Of a stretch of 64,000 nt of DNA, positions 24,660-37,839 are shown piece by piece (within the stretch, counting starts at the first letter, position 1; every line of letters begins with the position of its first letter). The stretch spans positions 6,715,640-6,779,639 of the forward strand of contig CM072152.1 of assembly GCA_036850595.1 (NCBI GenBank). The letters run 5' to 3'. The notes under the pieces were generated by a model. The model saw nothing but the letters and a program-made list of their open reading frames with translations, ran no database searches and was not told the DNA's origin. Made by a program: the position numbers and the translations under genes. The DNA comes from Rhyacichthys aspro. Taxonomy: Eukaryota; Chordata; Actinopteri; Gobiiformes; Rhyacichthyidae.

Positions 24660-24860
24660 GCAAAATCATTTCAAAATCATTTTGATGATTCTTAGAGATC
24701 AGTAGAATCATGCCTATCTCACTGACACAGTGCCCTCAGCTGAACAGAAACCTACAACATTCCCAACTTTCTATCCTGCATGAGATTACATGAGCAACAG
24801 GTTTTATGACTCAAATTGTACAGAAATAGGCCAACGCACTGGACGCCAGAAGACCTTCCA
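24660..24860 (+). repeat. Dispersed repeat, copy B (partner at 7.7 kb)
   Basis: TCAAAATCATTTTGATGATT, then CTTAGAGATCAGTAGA, and later ATGAGATTACATGAG and GTACAGAAATAGGCCAACGC, follow the same order as 7,737-7,890. The family is not identified. Confidence 0.55.
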
Positions 24861-25036
24861 CATTTGCCAGCTTGGATAGTCTCTCTCTTCGCTGTCGAAA
24901 CAACACAGACACTGTGACAGTGCATCTGCTGAGATCCAAAAAGATCAAATTATGCTTGACACGTTACTTTTTTTCAAAATTGTTTCAGAGCCATGACCGG
25001 ATCTTGACCCATGTGACACTGGTGAATGACTGAGAG

Positions 25037-25182
25037 AGTGCTTGTGTGTGTAAAATAGTGTGTTTAAAGCTCCAGCACCAAGCGCTCTACTTTTGGTAGA
25101 AAAGTGCAATGTTATGTTATGTTGTTCTAGGTTGTATTTAAAGATAAATAATTGACCTGGCACTTTATAAAAAGGTCTCAAG
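25037..25182 (+). repeat. Repeat family C, copy 3
   Basis: GCGCTCTACTTTTGGTAGAA, AAGTGCAATG, TGTATTTAAAGATAAATAAT, TTGAC and CACTTTATAAAAAGG repeat the order of copy 2. The match extends past the known repeat tail, which suggests either a longer family unit or a local duplication. Confidence 0.65.
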
Positions 25183-25189
25183 ACCAGAA

Positions 25190-26490
25190 ACAAATGTGTT
25201 CCATCTATAGCTCTTTAACATCATGTGTTTGGTTTCTAACAGCTGCAAGGCCTTAACATGGAATAACTGAGCCCCTCCAGTGTAATTTATGGAGGGACAA
25301 CATGCGACTGTTATTACTGGATCCCACAGAGTTATACCATATACTTATTTATACTTCAAAAGTTATAAGATATTGGATAAGGCCTTTACACAGCATTACT
25401 CTTTGATTCTTGTCTTCCTCTTAAGTTCATGTGGTGCGCTGCTGTGTGTTGAATCCTAATCTCTGGCTTACACCTTAAAGTATGGATTTTTTTCCCTAGA
25501 GTTGAGCCATCAATTTAGCACCTACGGCTGAGATGATTTCACCCCGGCTGGGTTTGATGCCTGCTTCCTGGTGGGAAAATCACAAACGTTAATCAATAGA
25601 CTGTCTTTCTGTGCCCAACAACTTTTGCACCTTTAAAACAGTAATAAAAGAACAGTCTGTCAATACCTGTGTAATTTAGACACCAAAGTCAGCAATTGAA
25701 TGTTCTCACAGTTGACAGATTAAAATATACATGTAGACAAAATGTACCTGTTAAAATCACAGGTACAAGCACTAATATTATATTTCATTAATTTTCGCTC
25801 CAGCTGTTGGAAGAAGGATGAAGAGCTAGGTGCATGTAAATGTTTCATCATCATCTCAGTTTGTGCTGGATGTCTCTACATTTTCCAACCTTAGGGCTCA
25901 AACATTTTTGCTGCACAATGCCCAAAAGTTTTTAGCGTGGCAGATTCCCAAAATTCATAACACCATTCCAATGTACCTCTGCCACTCCTGCTATGACGCA
26001 CACAAAACAACAGTGACTTTCTGTTATACCAGGCTTTCCCATTATTATGACAATTGTGTTCACATTTGTCTGAGAGGCATAGTAAAATGGCATTATGGGA
26101 AAAAACTGCACCAGACAAACCCTCTCTAAATCTGTCTCTCCTTCATGTATTATTTATTTATTTATTCCTATTTTTGTCTTGTGAAAAATAATTTAAACTT
26201 TTTTATACTGTGGTCTTTTTTTCTTGTAGTGTCACTATAGTATAGTTTTTGTCTAAAAGCTTTGCTATGTGCATGTTTGTTTGACTTAATAATAAAAAAC
26301 TAAAAAGATGGAATTATTAATGATTAGGTGACACCGAGGATAAAAATAATTTCCCACACCAAAAGGTTTGCCCAGGCTGCTCTACAAAGGTGGATTGCTG
26401 TACTATAAATGTGCTATATTGCTCTATGTTATTATGACAATATAACCTAACTCCAGAAGCTCCACTCATGGTATTCCTTGGCTTTAACTT
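25190..26490. other. Non-coding DNA
   Basis: No gene is supported. Frames on both strands at 25,830-26,129 overlap one another and carry no exon signals. A short (TTTA)n stretch lies at about 26,150-26,165. Confidence 0.45.
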
Positions 26491-26499
26491 CTCTCCTGA

Positions 26500-26870
26500 C
26501 CCACAAAATCAGAGCAGCAGAGCGAGCGCTGCAGGAAGAAATGAAAAGCTACTACCAGTGTGTGCAAGGTCAGAGATAAGTGGAGGTATTAACTTGTGGA
26601 ATGAGACAGAAAGAGACCAACAGAGAATCATGTGCACGCCTGGCCACGAGCGCACGCCGCTGCTTTCAGGCCTGCTGCCGTGCTCGAGCACAGGAAGCAC
26701 ACTGCAACACTTCCTTTGCCATTAATCACACTGACAGGCCTTTTGTTGTCACTTAGCAGCTGTGTGCCCAGGAACGTTACTCCACTGTTCTACTGCACAC
26801 GTACACACAATAACACATGTGGAGCACATGTGCAACCATCCAGGAGCTGCTTTTGGCCTCGATAACAACC
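26500..26870. promoter_or_regulatory. GC-richer island, possible regulatory element
   Basis: The composition rises (CCACGAGCGCACGCCGCTGC). Three overlapping frames on both strands are explained by fewer AT-rich stops. It contains GCCATTAATCACACTG. Function is unproven. Confidence 0.2.
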
Positions 26871-26874
26871 TCGA

Positions 26875-29800
26875 CTAGGATCACAGCGACGTATTTACCA
26901 AGGTTTCTGGGATCTATGTTTAGGTTAGGATTTAAACAGACAACAGTTGATTCGTTTGCATGAGGGTGGTATATTTTTCGATAAAATAACTGGGTTTTGA
27001 CTGGGTTGGAGCTAGCAAGCTAGTTTTGCACTACAGTAGGATGTTTGTTAGCTCGGTAGGTTAGGTTTGTTGTCAGAGGATGAAGTCTATTGATGTTCCT
27101 GGTACTCTCAGTTACAGCTCAGTCAAAGAGCAACACAAACTTAAGAGATTTCCTTAAAGATGCACCAGGAGGGCTTTCATAAAAGAGATTTTGTAAAGGA
27201 CAGGCACTTTAGATGAATACTGGTGGGCCAACAACCACCCGTCATAAGGTAGTTTTATCCAATCAGAGCAACCTGCTGTTGAATTAGTAACAGCAAAACA
27301 TTCACTTCATCGCAAACCTAAAAATCTAATCTAATACATATCTATAACTGTCAGTACTGCCAAACCACTGGTCAAAACCAAAAACGCTTCAAGAAATTGT
27401 ATTGCCCTGAGCAGGATAAGATTTCATGCGTTTGTGAACGTAGAAATCTTGGAAGAATCCAGCTGCTGCACAAGGTAACTTGAAGGTGTACAGTATTACC
27501 GATCAAAATGTAATTAAACAGTCTGTTGATTTCTGTTGATTTAACAAAAAAGTGTGGATTTAATGGCCACCTATTTAAAAGGTAACTTACTTAAAAGGTA
27601 AGATTTGTATAACAGTGATATCCTTGGTATGGAGCTTCCAAGAGAACAAACTGAACCAAGGAGCGGTTCGTCTGTATGTTTGAGTGTTCGACAGTAGTTC
27701 TGGCTTTCAGACCAAATACAGGAAGTCATGACCAATTAAACACACAAAGAAGAGCGAATGGAGGTAGGAAATGAAACATTTACTAATAATGTTATAACAT
27801 CTATTACTTTGTTCTACATTTTTTTATGGCTCTATTTTTCTTGCTACACTATGGCAGATGCCTCCTGTGAAGCTGACTGTTTGAGTATTACAGCAATTCA
27901 CATCGTGCCTTAAATATTGCATTTGAAAGTTCAGCTATTTGTATTTGTTCTATGTTGTTAATTACATGTCTTTATATGCCTCACACCAGTCTTTCTCCGG
28001 TTAAACTGTAAAATGATCTGATATGAGAAGGCAGCACATTCACCACAGTAAAAGGCATTCATAGGAGGCACGTTCCTTTTTTCTTAATGACAGTAAACAC
28101 ATCATCATGGAAAGTCTGATTTTAAAAACTGTAGTGTCAACCAAGTTACTGAACCAAACAAATACTGTGGAACGATTTGTGAGTTGCTTTGGACATTGAC
28201 TTTCAGGTGTAAAAACGCCCTCAAGAAATGTTGCTTTGTAAAACTCAACAAAGTCTGAATAAATAATTGTGTTGTGTTCTTTCATGTTTATCAGAAAAGG
28301 CTAGTACTGGTATTATTGCCATTAAAACATTAATGATAATAAAGGGCAAGCTTGAGCTGCCTTCTTACTCCTCCAGTCTCTCTGTTTTCCCAGAAACACA
28401 ACTAGCATCTTTGCCAGACTATTTATTTATTGAGATTCTCAGAGAAAGGTAAACCTTGTAGATGCAGCGTCCTTAGTTATTCATGCAGCTGCTGTGTAGT
28501 GTCTGCAGGCAGTTTGTGTTGACGAGATAAACTGGTTGAGCAAAGGTGATTGTTGACCTCGCATGCCTCTTTCCAAGTTTGGTGTGCACTGATGTAAAAT
28601 TAATTTAAGAGATATTTTAAGCATTAACATTCAAACGTAATTCCCTCCCATTTAAGAAAATAAACAGTGTCACAGGAAGTCAATCGTGAAATCAGAGATG
28701 TTTTTTTGCAATCACGCTTGACTTTTATTATGCATATAAGAACAAGGGTCGTGATTCGCTTTACCTCATACATCCTCATTAACAAACAAGCTGATGAGGA
28801 ACATTAGCTCAACATTCCAAATCAAAGCTAGAAGGAGCAGGCTGAATACAAATAAACTTCACATTCAACCGAGGTGAGACATACACAGATATTTTTATAG
28901 ACAAACATTTTACTTGATGTGATCCTGAATGTTCACTTGACATTTCCAGGACGTGAAGGGGGTGTTAAAAATGTGTCTCAAAGTAAATATGATCACAAAC
29001 AATAACATGGGTTGCATGGGTTTTTAACAGCAATAACTCACATGATTTGTTCATTTAGTAAATTACCATTACCATTGTTTTTACCAATATAGCACTAGAT
29101 TTTCCAATATTTGCATAATATCTGAACTGCAATGGCCGCTTACAGTATATCATTGATTAATTCTTAAATATCAGTGTCATTATCAGTCACTTAATTTGTG
29201 GGTGTGGGGGGAACATGATGTCATCAGTATGAAGCTTTTGTGGTTTCTTATACTACACAGAAGTTGTACGTAATATATTCTGTATATGTATGTAATATAA
29301 CTATTACTCAACCTGTGTGTAAAGCCTATTGAGCCAACTGCTATTATAAGATATTGGGCTCTTTAAATAAAAAATAATAAAAAAAGTTTTCAGACGATGC
29401 CTTTTTGATATCAAAAGTTATCCTTTGACCAATGACATTAATTTACATTCCAATTTGTTCTGACCCATTGAGGTCACCTGGGAGGGCATTACTGCAGGTG
29501 CCTCATAAGGGCAACCCCGAAAAAAAACTTATCTTTTGACTGAGCCACCAATTTTGCATTATTCTTTCTTTCTTTCTTTCTGATTGGTGTATTTTAGAAT
29601 AAATATTGCAGTATTTCAACACAACGTCCACACAGCTTTTAAAAGCAATGTTCAACACCTGTTCGTCCCTAATTGGTTGTCACATGAAAACAATAGAGTA
29701 ACCTTGACGACCATTTAATTTATTTCAAAGTACTATTATACTCAGTAACAGACTGTCACTCCCCAGTTTGGGTCAGTAGATTTACCTGATTAGCATCAAA

Positions 29801-30000
29801 ATTTGCTAGACACATGCTCAAGCCCTTTGCACACAGCTGGGTCTGCCATATTGTTACGGCAACACCACTTGGACAAACAATTATTGACATCCACCATAAA
29901 CTTACAATAATTTTACATTATGAACCATCTATTTCTTGCGATTAGACTAATACATTAATGTTGGGCATGACTGACCCAAAGTGGATAACTGATGCAAATC
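26875..30000. other. Non-coding DNA
   Basis: Over 3 kb without exon-like frames. A short CTTT microsatellite lies at about 29,563-29,581. No other repeat could be named with confidence. Confidence 0.5.
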
Positions 30001-30004
30001 AGGA

Positions 30005-30145
30005 AAAACAGAAATGGAAGATGGACAAATGGTGCATTCATGTGGTCCTCGGAAACTCGGAGTATCCCAGTTGAGAAGTCTTTCTTCCAACTACGGTGTG
30101 TTGACATGATTTAACCTCGGAAAGTCGGAACATTCTAAAACATAA
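30005..30145. repeat. Inverted-repeat 'cggaaactcgg' element (MITE-like)
   Basis: GGTGCATTCATGTGGTCCTC, then CGGAAACTCGGAGTATCCCA, and ACCTCGGAAAGTCGGAAC form a short element I know from teleosts as 'gcattcaagtg...cggaaagtcggaa'. The right inverted end is decayed. Confidence 0.4.
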
Positions 30146-30439
30146 CAAGGAAGATGGACAGGAAGATGGAAATGTGCTAATGTTATTTTTAAATGAGTAA
30201 ATACAGTCAAGGTAGCAATTATTAGCCTATTAGTAGTAGTTCAAGAAAAGGTATCCTGTTTAAACCTCTAAATACCGGATGTTATTACATAAATACTTAT
30301 ACAGTATATAGTCTAAATAAGCCTCTATGGACTGCACATAAAAATAAACAAATTCACAGTAATACTTGGTCCTAGTGTCTTCAGCTGAAGTTGTGACATT
30401 GAACTGTGACTGTGATGAGCTGAGGCCAAATTAGCTGCA

Positions 30440-30960
30440 GATGCACAGCCGCCAGTTTCACACACAAACGGATTTACAGCGTCCGCCGCTCTTTGTGCCG
30501 CCGTTTTATCTGCTGCTGGCAAACAAACCAGTAGCCTACATTCAGACCCGATAAGCTCATCAGCAGTATGCTTGTGTGCAGCTTGTTTGTTTTGACCGCG
30601 CGTGTGTTCAAAAGGCTTTAACCGGCGCTTGAAGGCACCGCGGACATTAACGCCCCAAGATGCTCAAATTTGGACCGGTCTATTATCCCGGGTGTTATCC
30701 TGACAGTGCTTCTGGGTCAAAACGTCGGTAATGAACTCTATTTGACCCTACCTCCCATGATGCAACACCGCTACTAACCTCCCACGACATCCCACAATTC
30801 CTAGCAGCCTTTTCAATCAGCTGCACAAAGATACATTGAGGATACACACAGGACCAATGCTGAGACGGCGAAACGCACACACCTCCGTACTCTCTGCCAG
30901 CGCTCTCTTTCTCCGACTGACAAAGCGCTCTCAGGCTGTTTTGGTAGCAGTCCTTGTTTA
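30440..30960. promoter_or_regulatory. GC-richer island, possible regulatory element
   Basis: CpG words are frequent (GTCCGCCGCTCTTTGTGCCG, TTGACCGCGCGTGTG, AACCGGCGCTTGAAGG, CACCGCGGACATTAACGCC). It could be a promoter of an unseen transcript or a conserved element. No exon with a donor could be supported. Confidence 0.25.
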
Positions 30961-30964
30961 CTTC

Positions 30965-33900
30965 CCATCCTTTTCTTCCTCCCTCCTTCTTTTTTTTTTT
31001 ATCAAGCATTCCTCAGAGACTGTCTGTCAGGGATAAAGGAATCCTCAGTAGACAAGAATTGAGGAAGAGGACGCCCTTGTTGTTGCACAATACCTGACAC
31101 GGAAGATAGATCTATTTCTGTCTTTTATTCAAGCATAAAGGTGTGTTCTCGTGTAGTGATTATGCAGCGGAGTGGATTTTTCACTACCACCTCTCAAACA
31201 ACGTAACTAACTTCAAGCACATTGTTACTTAAGTACAATTTTAGATAGATTTATGTCAAAGCTTTTAAGCTCTGCCCACTCAGAAGGGGAAACAAGCAGC
31301 TGCTCTCCGTTGACTTTGATAGTGACACGTTTCCTGCAGAGAAAGTCTAAAAGCGTGTGCTCAGTGTAGTGACCTGTCAACAGGGCAAAGAGTTCACAAC
31401 AAACAATTTTCAAGTGCACGCAACAAGTTAAACCCAACCAAAGAGAAGGAAAAATGCCTGTGAGGTGCTTCCATGTGTTAATGCTGATGGTAGTTAATGT
31501 CAGAGTCTGTCCTCAGCTCATGAACACAGACACTGGACACAATCTACAACAAACATTTTATTAAAGCTAACGCTGCTAACAACAGCTCTATTAATGTCAG
31601 GTATCACAGAGTCTAATCCCAAAGGTTTTTGTGCTACTTTAAAGAGATTCTTCAACCACTTTTATCTTTACTCTTTTGGCTGGGGTTTGTATATCACATT
31701 CTGTTTTGTTGTCAGTTTATTATAATTTAGAAATTTAAGAAAACCGAAATGTTGAGCAAGCAATATTTTCAGCCCTGGTGTTGCCTATATCTCTATACAA
31801 ATTGTGTCATGTAAAGTGCTATATATGTATTTGATTATCTAGGATAGTCATTTATTTCTAATAATCAGAGTTGGGAGGGTTTTAAAAAGCTGAAGACTTT
31901 TGATTGATTTTAGATTGCTCATGCAAATATATTTGCAAAGTAAGCTGTATCTAACCTGTATCACACATTATTAACACAATTGCACACAATAGCTGCCATA
32001 CTTGCTGAAGACAATCTGGTTTTTAGCAACTTTCAGCCGCTTTTAATCTCCTTAATCCAAATCCCACAATGCTTTACTCTGCACATGTAATTTGATTACA
32101 TTGTTTTTCTCCTACCACGATGGGATACATTGTTTTTTCTTTAATAGTTTACTTTATAAATACTTCTGTGAGGCAGCCCATTAACATTAGAGACTGATCA
32201 TCTCTGGAGCAATGTGAATAGGTTGCAAATAACACCAAAGTCAACATAACCATAGTGACTCGAACACTAATGACCACAGACAGAAGGAACTGTTTGGTTT
32301 GTATTTCTTATTTTGGCATTACACTCTGTATTTATGCCTCTTCTTCACTGGACAAAGACAGCAGAGCCATTGCTACTGTAAAACCAAGGCACAAAGATAT
32401 CATCATTTACCACATACATATCACACAGGCACCAGCCAGTACTCCTATAATTCAAAACACATGTTCTTGATGCAGGTAGGATTCCTTTAGAAGTGTAAAT
32501 GAGGAAGCAGAGATGTTTGGAGATGGCAGGAGGTGGACAGGAGGATGCACACACAGTATAAGCAGCTTCAGTTGTTATTAAGGCTGTCTTCACCACTACA
32601 TTTTTTTTTTTCAGTGACAACTATTCCCGTGGCAGCTCTACAGACAATAAAAGAGTGTCTCTGTAATTATGGTGCGATATTTCCCATGACCACTACATAT
32701 ATAGATGCTTCTTATTTCTGATTTTAATATCACAGTGCTGTTCCTAAAGTAGACAGCTAGCACAGAGGAAGAATCCAATTTACATTTCGGATCATGGCAA
32801 AATCTGTTTCTCAGGGATAAAGCAGGGACCCCAAATATCATGGAATAGATTTAGTTCATCGTACTCTCCTTTTGTTCTAGAGGAGTCTGGAACATTAAAC
32901 TCATTGTATATCAAGTGTATCCTTACTGATATGATCCTGAAACTGTTCCGGAAAATAAAGAAATAATGGGAACCTGACGATTTTGGCCACATCACTAAGT
33001 ATTCATTCTTACTACTCGATGAGATTGTAAAATAATAAAACTGCAAAAGTCCGTTGAGGTATGCCGCCAATTGAATAATATTGTCCCTGCATCTAGTTTT
33101 TGTACATCAGATTGTACATTAAACACTATGAATGTGGAACAGAGAAACACCACCAAATATACTGTCAGATTTATACAATAAATTGACCTGAAAGCATAAC
33201 CCAGAGGACATAAGAATGTTTTTTTTAAGTTAGTGATTTATGTGGCCTCATGTCAACAACTGTTCTAAAGAAAGAATGATGAATGGGATGAGTATGAGGC
33301 AAAATGGAGGAAATATCAGGCTCACATTAGCCCAGTCGTTTCCAGTCGTAAAAATAGGCATAAAAAAGGGTTCCAAAAGTCCAGAGTAGGAAGTCTGACA
33401 TTGTATTATTTCATCTTGCCAAAAATTAAAAACAAATCTTGTTTTCGTTCTTTCTGTGCGTCATGGGACATGATCAGAAAAAAACACAGTACTTTGGAAA
33501 GGTGTACAATAATTCAGATGATTAAAAGCAAGTTTTTCAAAACAACAAAAGATTTGTCATTAATATTTAATGATAAAAAAGCGCTTTTGAAAATGTGGTC
33601 TAAAGATTTTATGCTATTAATCATCCTCATTAAATGTAACTAGAGAAAGAAAGATAAAATAGCGGTCTAGTAGACCTCCTGCAGCGCTAGAGTAAACAGA
33701 AAACTTTGATTTTCCACCACGAAAAGGCATGAACTTTCATCACTCAACTGTAGAGACTTTAAAGGAGAAATGAGGATAGTAGATAAATGAGATGCAAAGG
33801 TCATAAAGAAAAAGAAAAGAAAAAAAGATTGCACATTTTAATGTTTAAATTTTTTTTCTGTATAACTGGAAAATAATTTGGAGCTATTCTTTTCTGCTTA

Positions 33901-34020
33901 TGGTTTGAACATGATCACTATGCTCTTTGATGACTTTGATAAAGCTCTGATGAGGCTCAACAATTGATTAGAGAGGCCTTCAGTTTGGAAATCCAGGCAC
34001 CAATCAAACCTGTAAGGACT
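30965..34020. other. Non-coding DNA
   Basis: No gene is supported. The overlapping frames at 32,255-33,070 look random. The AT-rich tracts carry no known repeat that I could name. Confidence 0.45.
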
Positions 34021-34024
34021 ATTC

Positions 34025-34200
34025 ATTTACCTTCTATCACTTATCTTGTTGAAAGAGGGCCTGGAGTCTATCCCAGCTGCTTTGGGCCTGAGGCAGGGTA
34101 GAACCTGGACAAAACTTTCAGACAAACACTGACAAACAACCAATGACTCTCACATCCATTCACAAGGGGAACTGCAGAACATTAGAGAGCCAGATTGAGG
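34025..34200 (+). repeat. SINE-like teleost repeat, decayed
   Basis: TTACCTTCTATCACTTATC, GGCCTGGAGTCTATCCCAGC, TGAGGCAGGGTAGAACCTGG, GACAAACACTGACAAACAAC and CACATCCATTCACAAGGGG occur in the same order as the common teleost repeat 'tccattttctaccgcttat...ggagcctatcccagc...gaggcggggtacaccctgg...acaaacaaccattcactcaca'. It is shortened and diverged. Confidence 0.65.
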
Positions 34201-34204
34201 CAGA

Positions 34205-35960
34205 GGGTCTGGCTTTGTCCAGCTAGTGTTGGAGGATTGTCAGTTAAGCACAATACAGACTGTTTATATTAAATAGTTAAGAGTTTTTGAAACTTCCCAA
34301 GTTCAGGTGAGGTGTCATGGAGGCCTGGAATACACTAAAGAGGATGTAGTTTTACAGAAAGTGTAGTCACAGATGAGATATTTCAAATTTCAACCCAAAA
34401 CTGTTGTATTTTAGGATGTATTATATGTATTTCTATAATGTGGGGTATTTTGTAACTTATGTATAACCGTGAACTGCGTCTTGTGAGATTTGTAGGTGCA
34501 AAATATTTTTATATTATTGTTCCAAAGTGATTTTCAGGGCCTTATTCCAAATACAGTAACTTGTTTGTTCCATAAACCTTTGACACAACAAGCTTCCAAG
34601 TCTCTTTCCTTTACACAACTGGTGAAATCATTTCTGCTGACTTTCAGTGCCATCCCAATCCAAATACAGCTTCTTTTATGAATACAGAAAACACAGTCGA
34701 AGTGAGTTCATAGTTCAAAAGTCACTAAAGGTCGCATGGTCATCTTCTGAAAACCTATATAACTCCTTTTTTATTCTGTCAGAACAAGTTTCCTGCTTAA
34801 CAACACCCCTACAGCTTCCAGGATTACTATTCACACTTCAATTTAAATAAGCTATTTGTTCTGATAAATGCATTTACTGTGGCCCGACTGAATGACCTTT
34901 ATTTCTTAGTACGGCGCAGGTCGCCACTTTAAGTAAGCCATTCGTTATCATTTAAACAGAGCAAGGACACCAAAAGATACCAAAGACACTCAAAGAAAGG
35001 TAACTTTGATAACTGCGTGGAACACACCAGGTCGTATTGATTGAGTTATTTTTCTGTCACCTTGCCTCGGTTGTTGAAGTGGGCGAACTCAACAACGAGG
35101 CGTCTAGCTTTGGTTTGAAGCATTTTCTGGAGGTTTTCATCACACATTTAGTTGCACGATGCCTGTGAATATACCTGCTCGAGTCACGGTGGTGATATAT
35201 CATATACAGAATGCTCATATTTGCTTCTTTATGGCTTCCCTAGAGGGTACTCCGCAGAAATCAGCCTGTAAACAGAAACGTTGGATTTGCAAGTTATCTG
35301 GAATAATTTTAACACAGCGAGGCCCACTTGAGTTTTGTTTGCTTGTGTTAAACATTAGGGATTTTTCAAGTACATGGAAGTACTTTTGGATCAATGGACA
35401 ATTATCTTTGTTAGATTTTGGTCATGTGTCCTTTACAGAGTTAAAATGAGTGAGAATGAATAGAAAGCAGCTCCTTTAAGATATAACACAGCTAAAGTAT
35501 ACTTTGTCATGTAGTGCATGTATAGCTTGTCCAGAGAGATCATAACACTGCAACATGGAAGTACAGAATTTATACATTAGACTACAGGCACTGTATGGGA
35601 CATTAGGGGAAGGAGTTAGTGAATTACTGTTCTGAGAAAGTCATTCAAACACACAGACAGACCTTAATGAATGATTAATTTAATTTCCTCATGTGTACAC
35701 TACATTGGACTGTTTTACATCATATTATCTTGTGGTAAAGCAGACATTATTCTAGGATCTATCTTGAGTCTGTGTATAACAGGTGTAGAGTGAGATCCTG
35801 GAGCCTGCATCAAAGGTATTCATATAACATGGGTAATAGTCTTTTCGTGCAAAAGTATCCCAGACAATAATCCTTTAAATAAATATGACATGTGTGCATT
35901 TTACTGTTACCAAAGGGACATTTATGAACTGTGTTTGTTCAGTGATCATTGGCCTATATG
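34205..35960. other. Non-coding DNA
   Basis: No exon or named repeat was found. A 96-codon frame at 35,159-35,449 has a moderate start context but no recognisable domain or splice sites, and I treat it as chance. Confidence 0.45.
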
Positions 35961-35964
35961 CTAA

Positions 35965-36660
35965 AAAGTGGCTTATAGGGTTCTTACACCTTTTTTTCGT
36001 TCAAATTCCAGCACTTTTTAAGCAATTTCAAGGTGTGTTTTCATGTTTTCAAGGACCTTACAACTGCAGGAAATTACATTTTCACATACATTACATATAC
36101 TGTATGTAGTTTTTCTTATTTAAATCCATTGTGGTATAAAAAAGACCCCATTATGACAGTTACAACATATTGACTCCAAATAATACATACTAATTGTTGA
36201 ATACTTTGGAGCACAGACAAGAAACAGTTCACCCAAAAATAAAACTTTGTGTCTTTATTGGATGAAGTGTCCCTTTCTTTTCGAAGATTTGATCCATGTT
36301 TTAGCCATAATTTGTTCTTTCCTCTTCAAGCCAGTGATCATTGAAACAGCAACCACCCGTCATGTTTTTATCTCCGATCTGCTCCACCAGAGGGCGCACA
36401 TCCAAAAACACTGGCAGGTTACGCTATAGCCACACGCGCACACACGAGCGCTATTGTTTTCTTTACGTGCAAAAACTATTTTTTCTACGAAGAAAATGAC
36501 TCAGTAAGATTGTGAATTATTAAAGCAACACAATCAGAATTGCAAGCACTTTCATGCACTATATCCAAAATTCAAGGACTTTTACTACCTTTAAAACACT
36601 TTATCAAAATTAAAGCATTAGTAAGTAAGGAGCTTGATATTTTGTATTGTGTGGCTTTTA
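35965..36660. repeat. Teleost 'caaggacttt/ccagcacttt' dispersed element
   Basis: The left end has GGGTTCTTACACC, AAATTCCAGCACTTTTTAAG and CAATTTCAAGGTG. The right part (36,540-36,620) has GCAAGCACTTTCATGCACTA and AAAATTCAAGGACTTTTACT. I know both as parts of one teleost repeat in which 'caagcactttcaaggac' words are repeated. The inner part (about 36,240-36,470) is unlike the ends. The exact borders are not visible. Confidence 0.45.
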
Positions 36661-37495
36661 GAGCACACAACAAAACTATTTTAGAATTTGTAGCAATTTA
36701 CCAGACTTTTAAGATAGTGTTAAATTTCCATTAATTGGGGCAGTGTGTGATTTTTCCATTGCAGTACCACAAGTGGCCACTAACAAAAATAGCAATATTG
36801 CAGCCAGTTTTATTGTGCCTGTGTAAAATGTAGTGTGTTGTCATTGTGTTCATGTACATACAGTCAAAAGCCAGTCTATCTCCGGCAAATCACAATTCTG
36901 ATTTGACAAAAGTTTCTCTTAGTACCCTTCTGGTCCGTGCCCTTGTCTTTTACAGAAGTGTCATTGTCGATCGACCTACACAGACATAAGGACGGCTTTA
37001 AAATAATGTTATTAAAACACAACACCCTCAAGAGGTTGATCTGCACAAAAGTCACCCTGCATACTGTAATGTCAAATCTTAATATATACATCCAATCTTC
37101 ATTCAATTTAGAGCTGCAAGTCCTTGTCTTACTGAGCTATTAAACCTGACTGGGCATTTCCCGGTGGATGGAGAATGATGTGAAGCTGAAGTTTAGTTTT
37201 GCCATGCACCGGGGCGTTATATTCATAATAACGGTGAGGAGATAATGGGAAATGAGATGTTAGATATCAGATCTTTGGTCTCTGAGTGAATTTTCCAACT
37301 TAGCAAGTCAAGAGACAATGGAGTTGCACAAGTGTTACTAATAAAGACTGCAATGGACAACTGGGCTGCATGTTGCCCAAAATATTTCTTGAGCCACATT
37401 TTTTTTTGTACCTCGCAGAGTTGGATCCAGAGTCTCTCATGGCATTTCTAAATTTTTAATAAAATAACAGGTCTGTTCAAGTGCCCAAGAATTTT
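36661..37495. other. Non-coding DNA
   Basis: The stretch from about 36,735 (GGGGCAGTGTGTGATTTTTC, CCACAAGTGGCCAC) may be another worn repeat. No gene is supported. Confidence 0.35.
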
Positions 37496-37499
37496 ATTT

Positions 37500-37839
37500 C
37501 TGGCTAGAGGTGGCAAAAGTATTCACATTCTGTCCTTAATTAGAAATACAGAGACCTGTGTTAAAAGCAACTCTGGTAAAAGAAGAAGTACTTAATCAAT
37601 TTAAGGTAAAAGTAAAAAAGTACATTCTCTGAAAAGTACTTAAGATAAAAGTAAAAATTAGTGTCAATACAAAGTGCAGTCAGTTTGCTGTTCCAGTTCA
37701 GGTTTCAAGTTAGGTTTCAGACAGAATAATCAAGACTAGTTTTGCAATTGTGATTTGTTATGCAATTATTTTCATTCTGTATCATTCACCGCACAATCAC
37801 CAATGTTTATATTAGATGTTGTGTGAGTTTATATGAATA
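37500..37839. repeat. Left part of a teleost 'agtaaaagtaaaagtac' repeat
   Basis: GAGGTGGCAAAAGTATTCAC, TCTGGTAAAAGAAGAAGTAC, GGTAAAAGTAAAAAAGTAC and AAGATAAAAGTAAAAATTAG are words of a common teleost repeat. Its other half is found on the far side of the TA-flanked element, so the older repeat was split by that insertion. Confidence 0.6.

Noticed and set aside
35159..35449. 96-codon + strand frame
   Set aside because: No domain or splice signals; length is within chance for this window.
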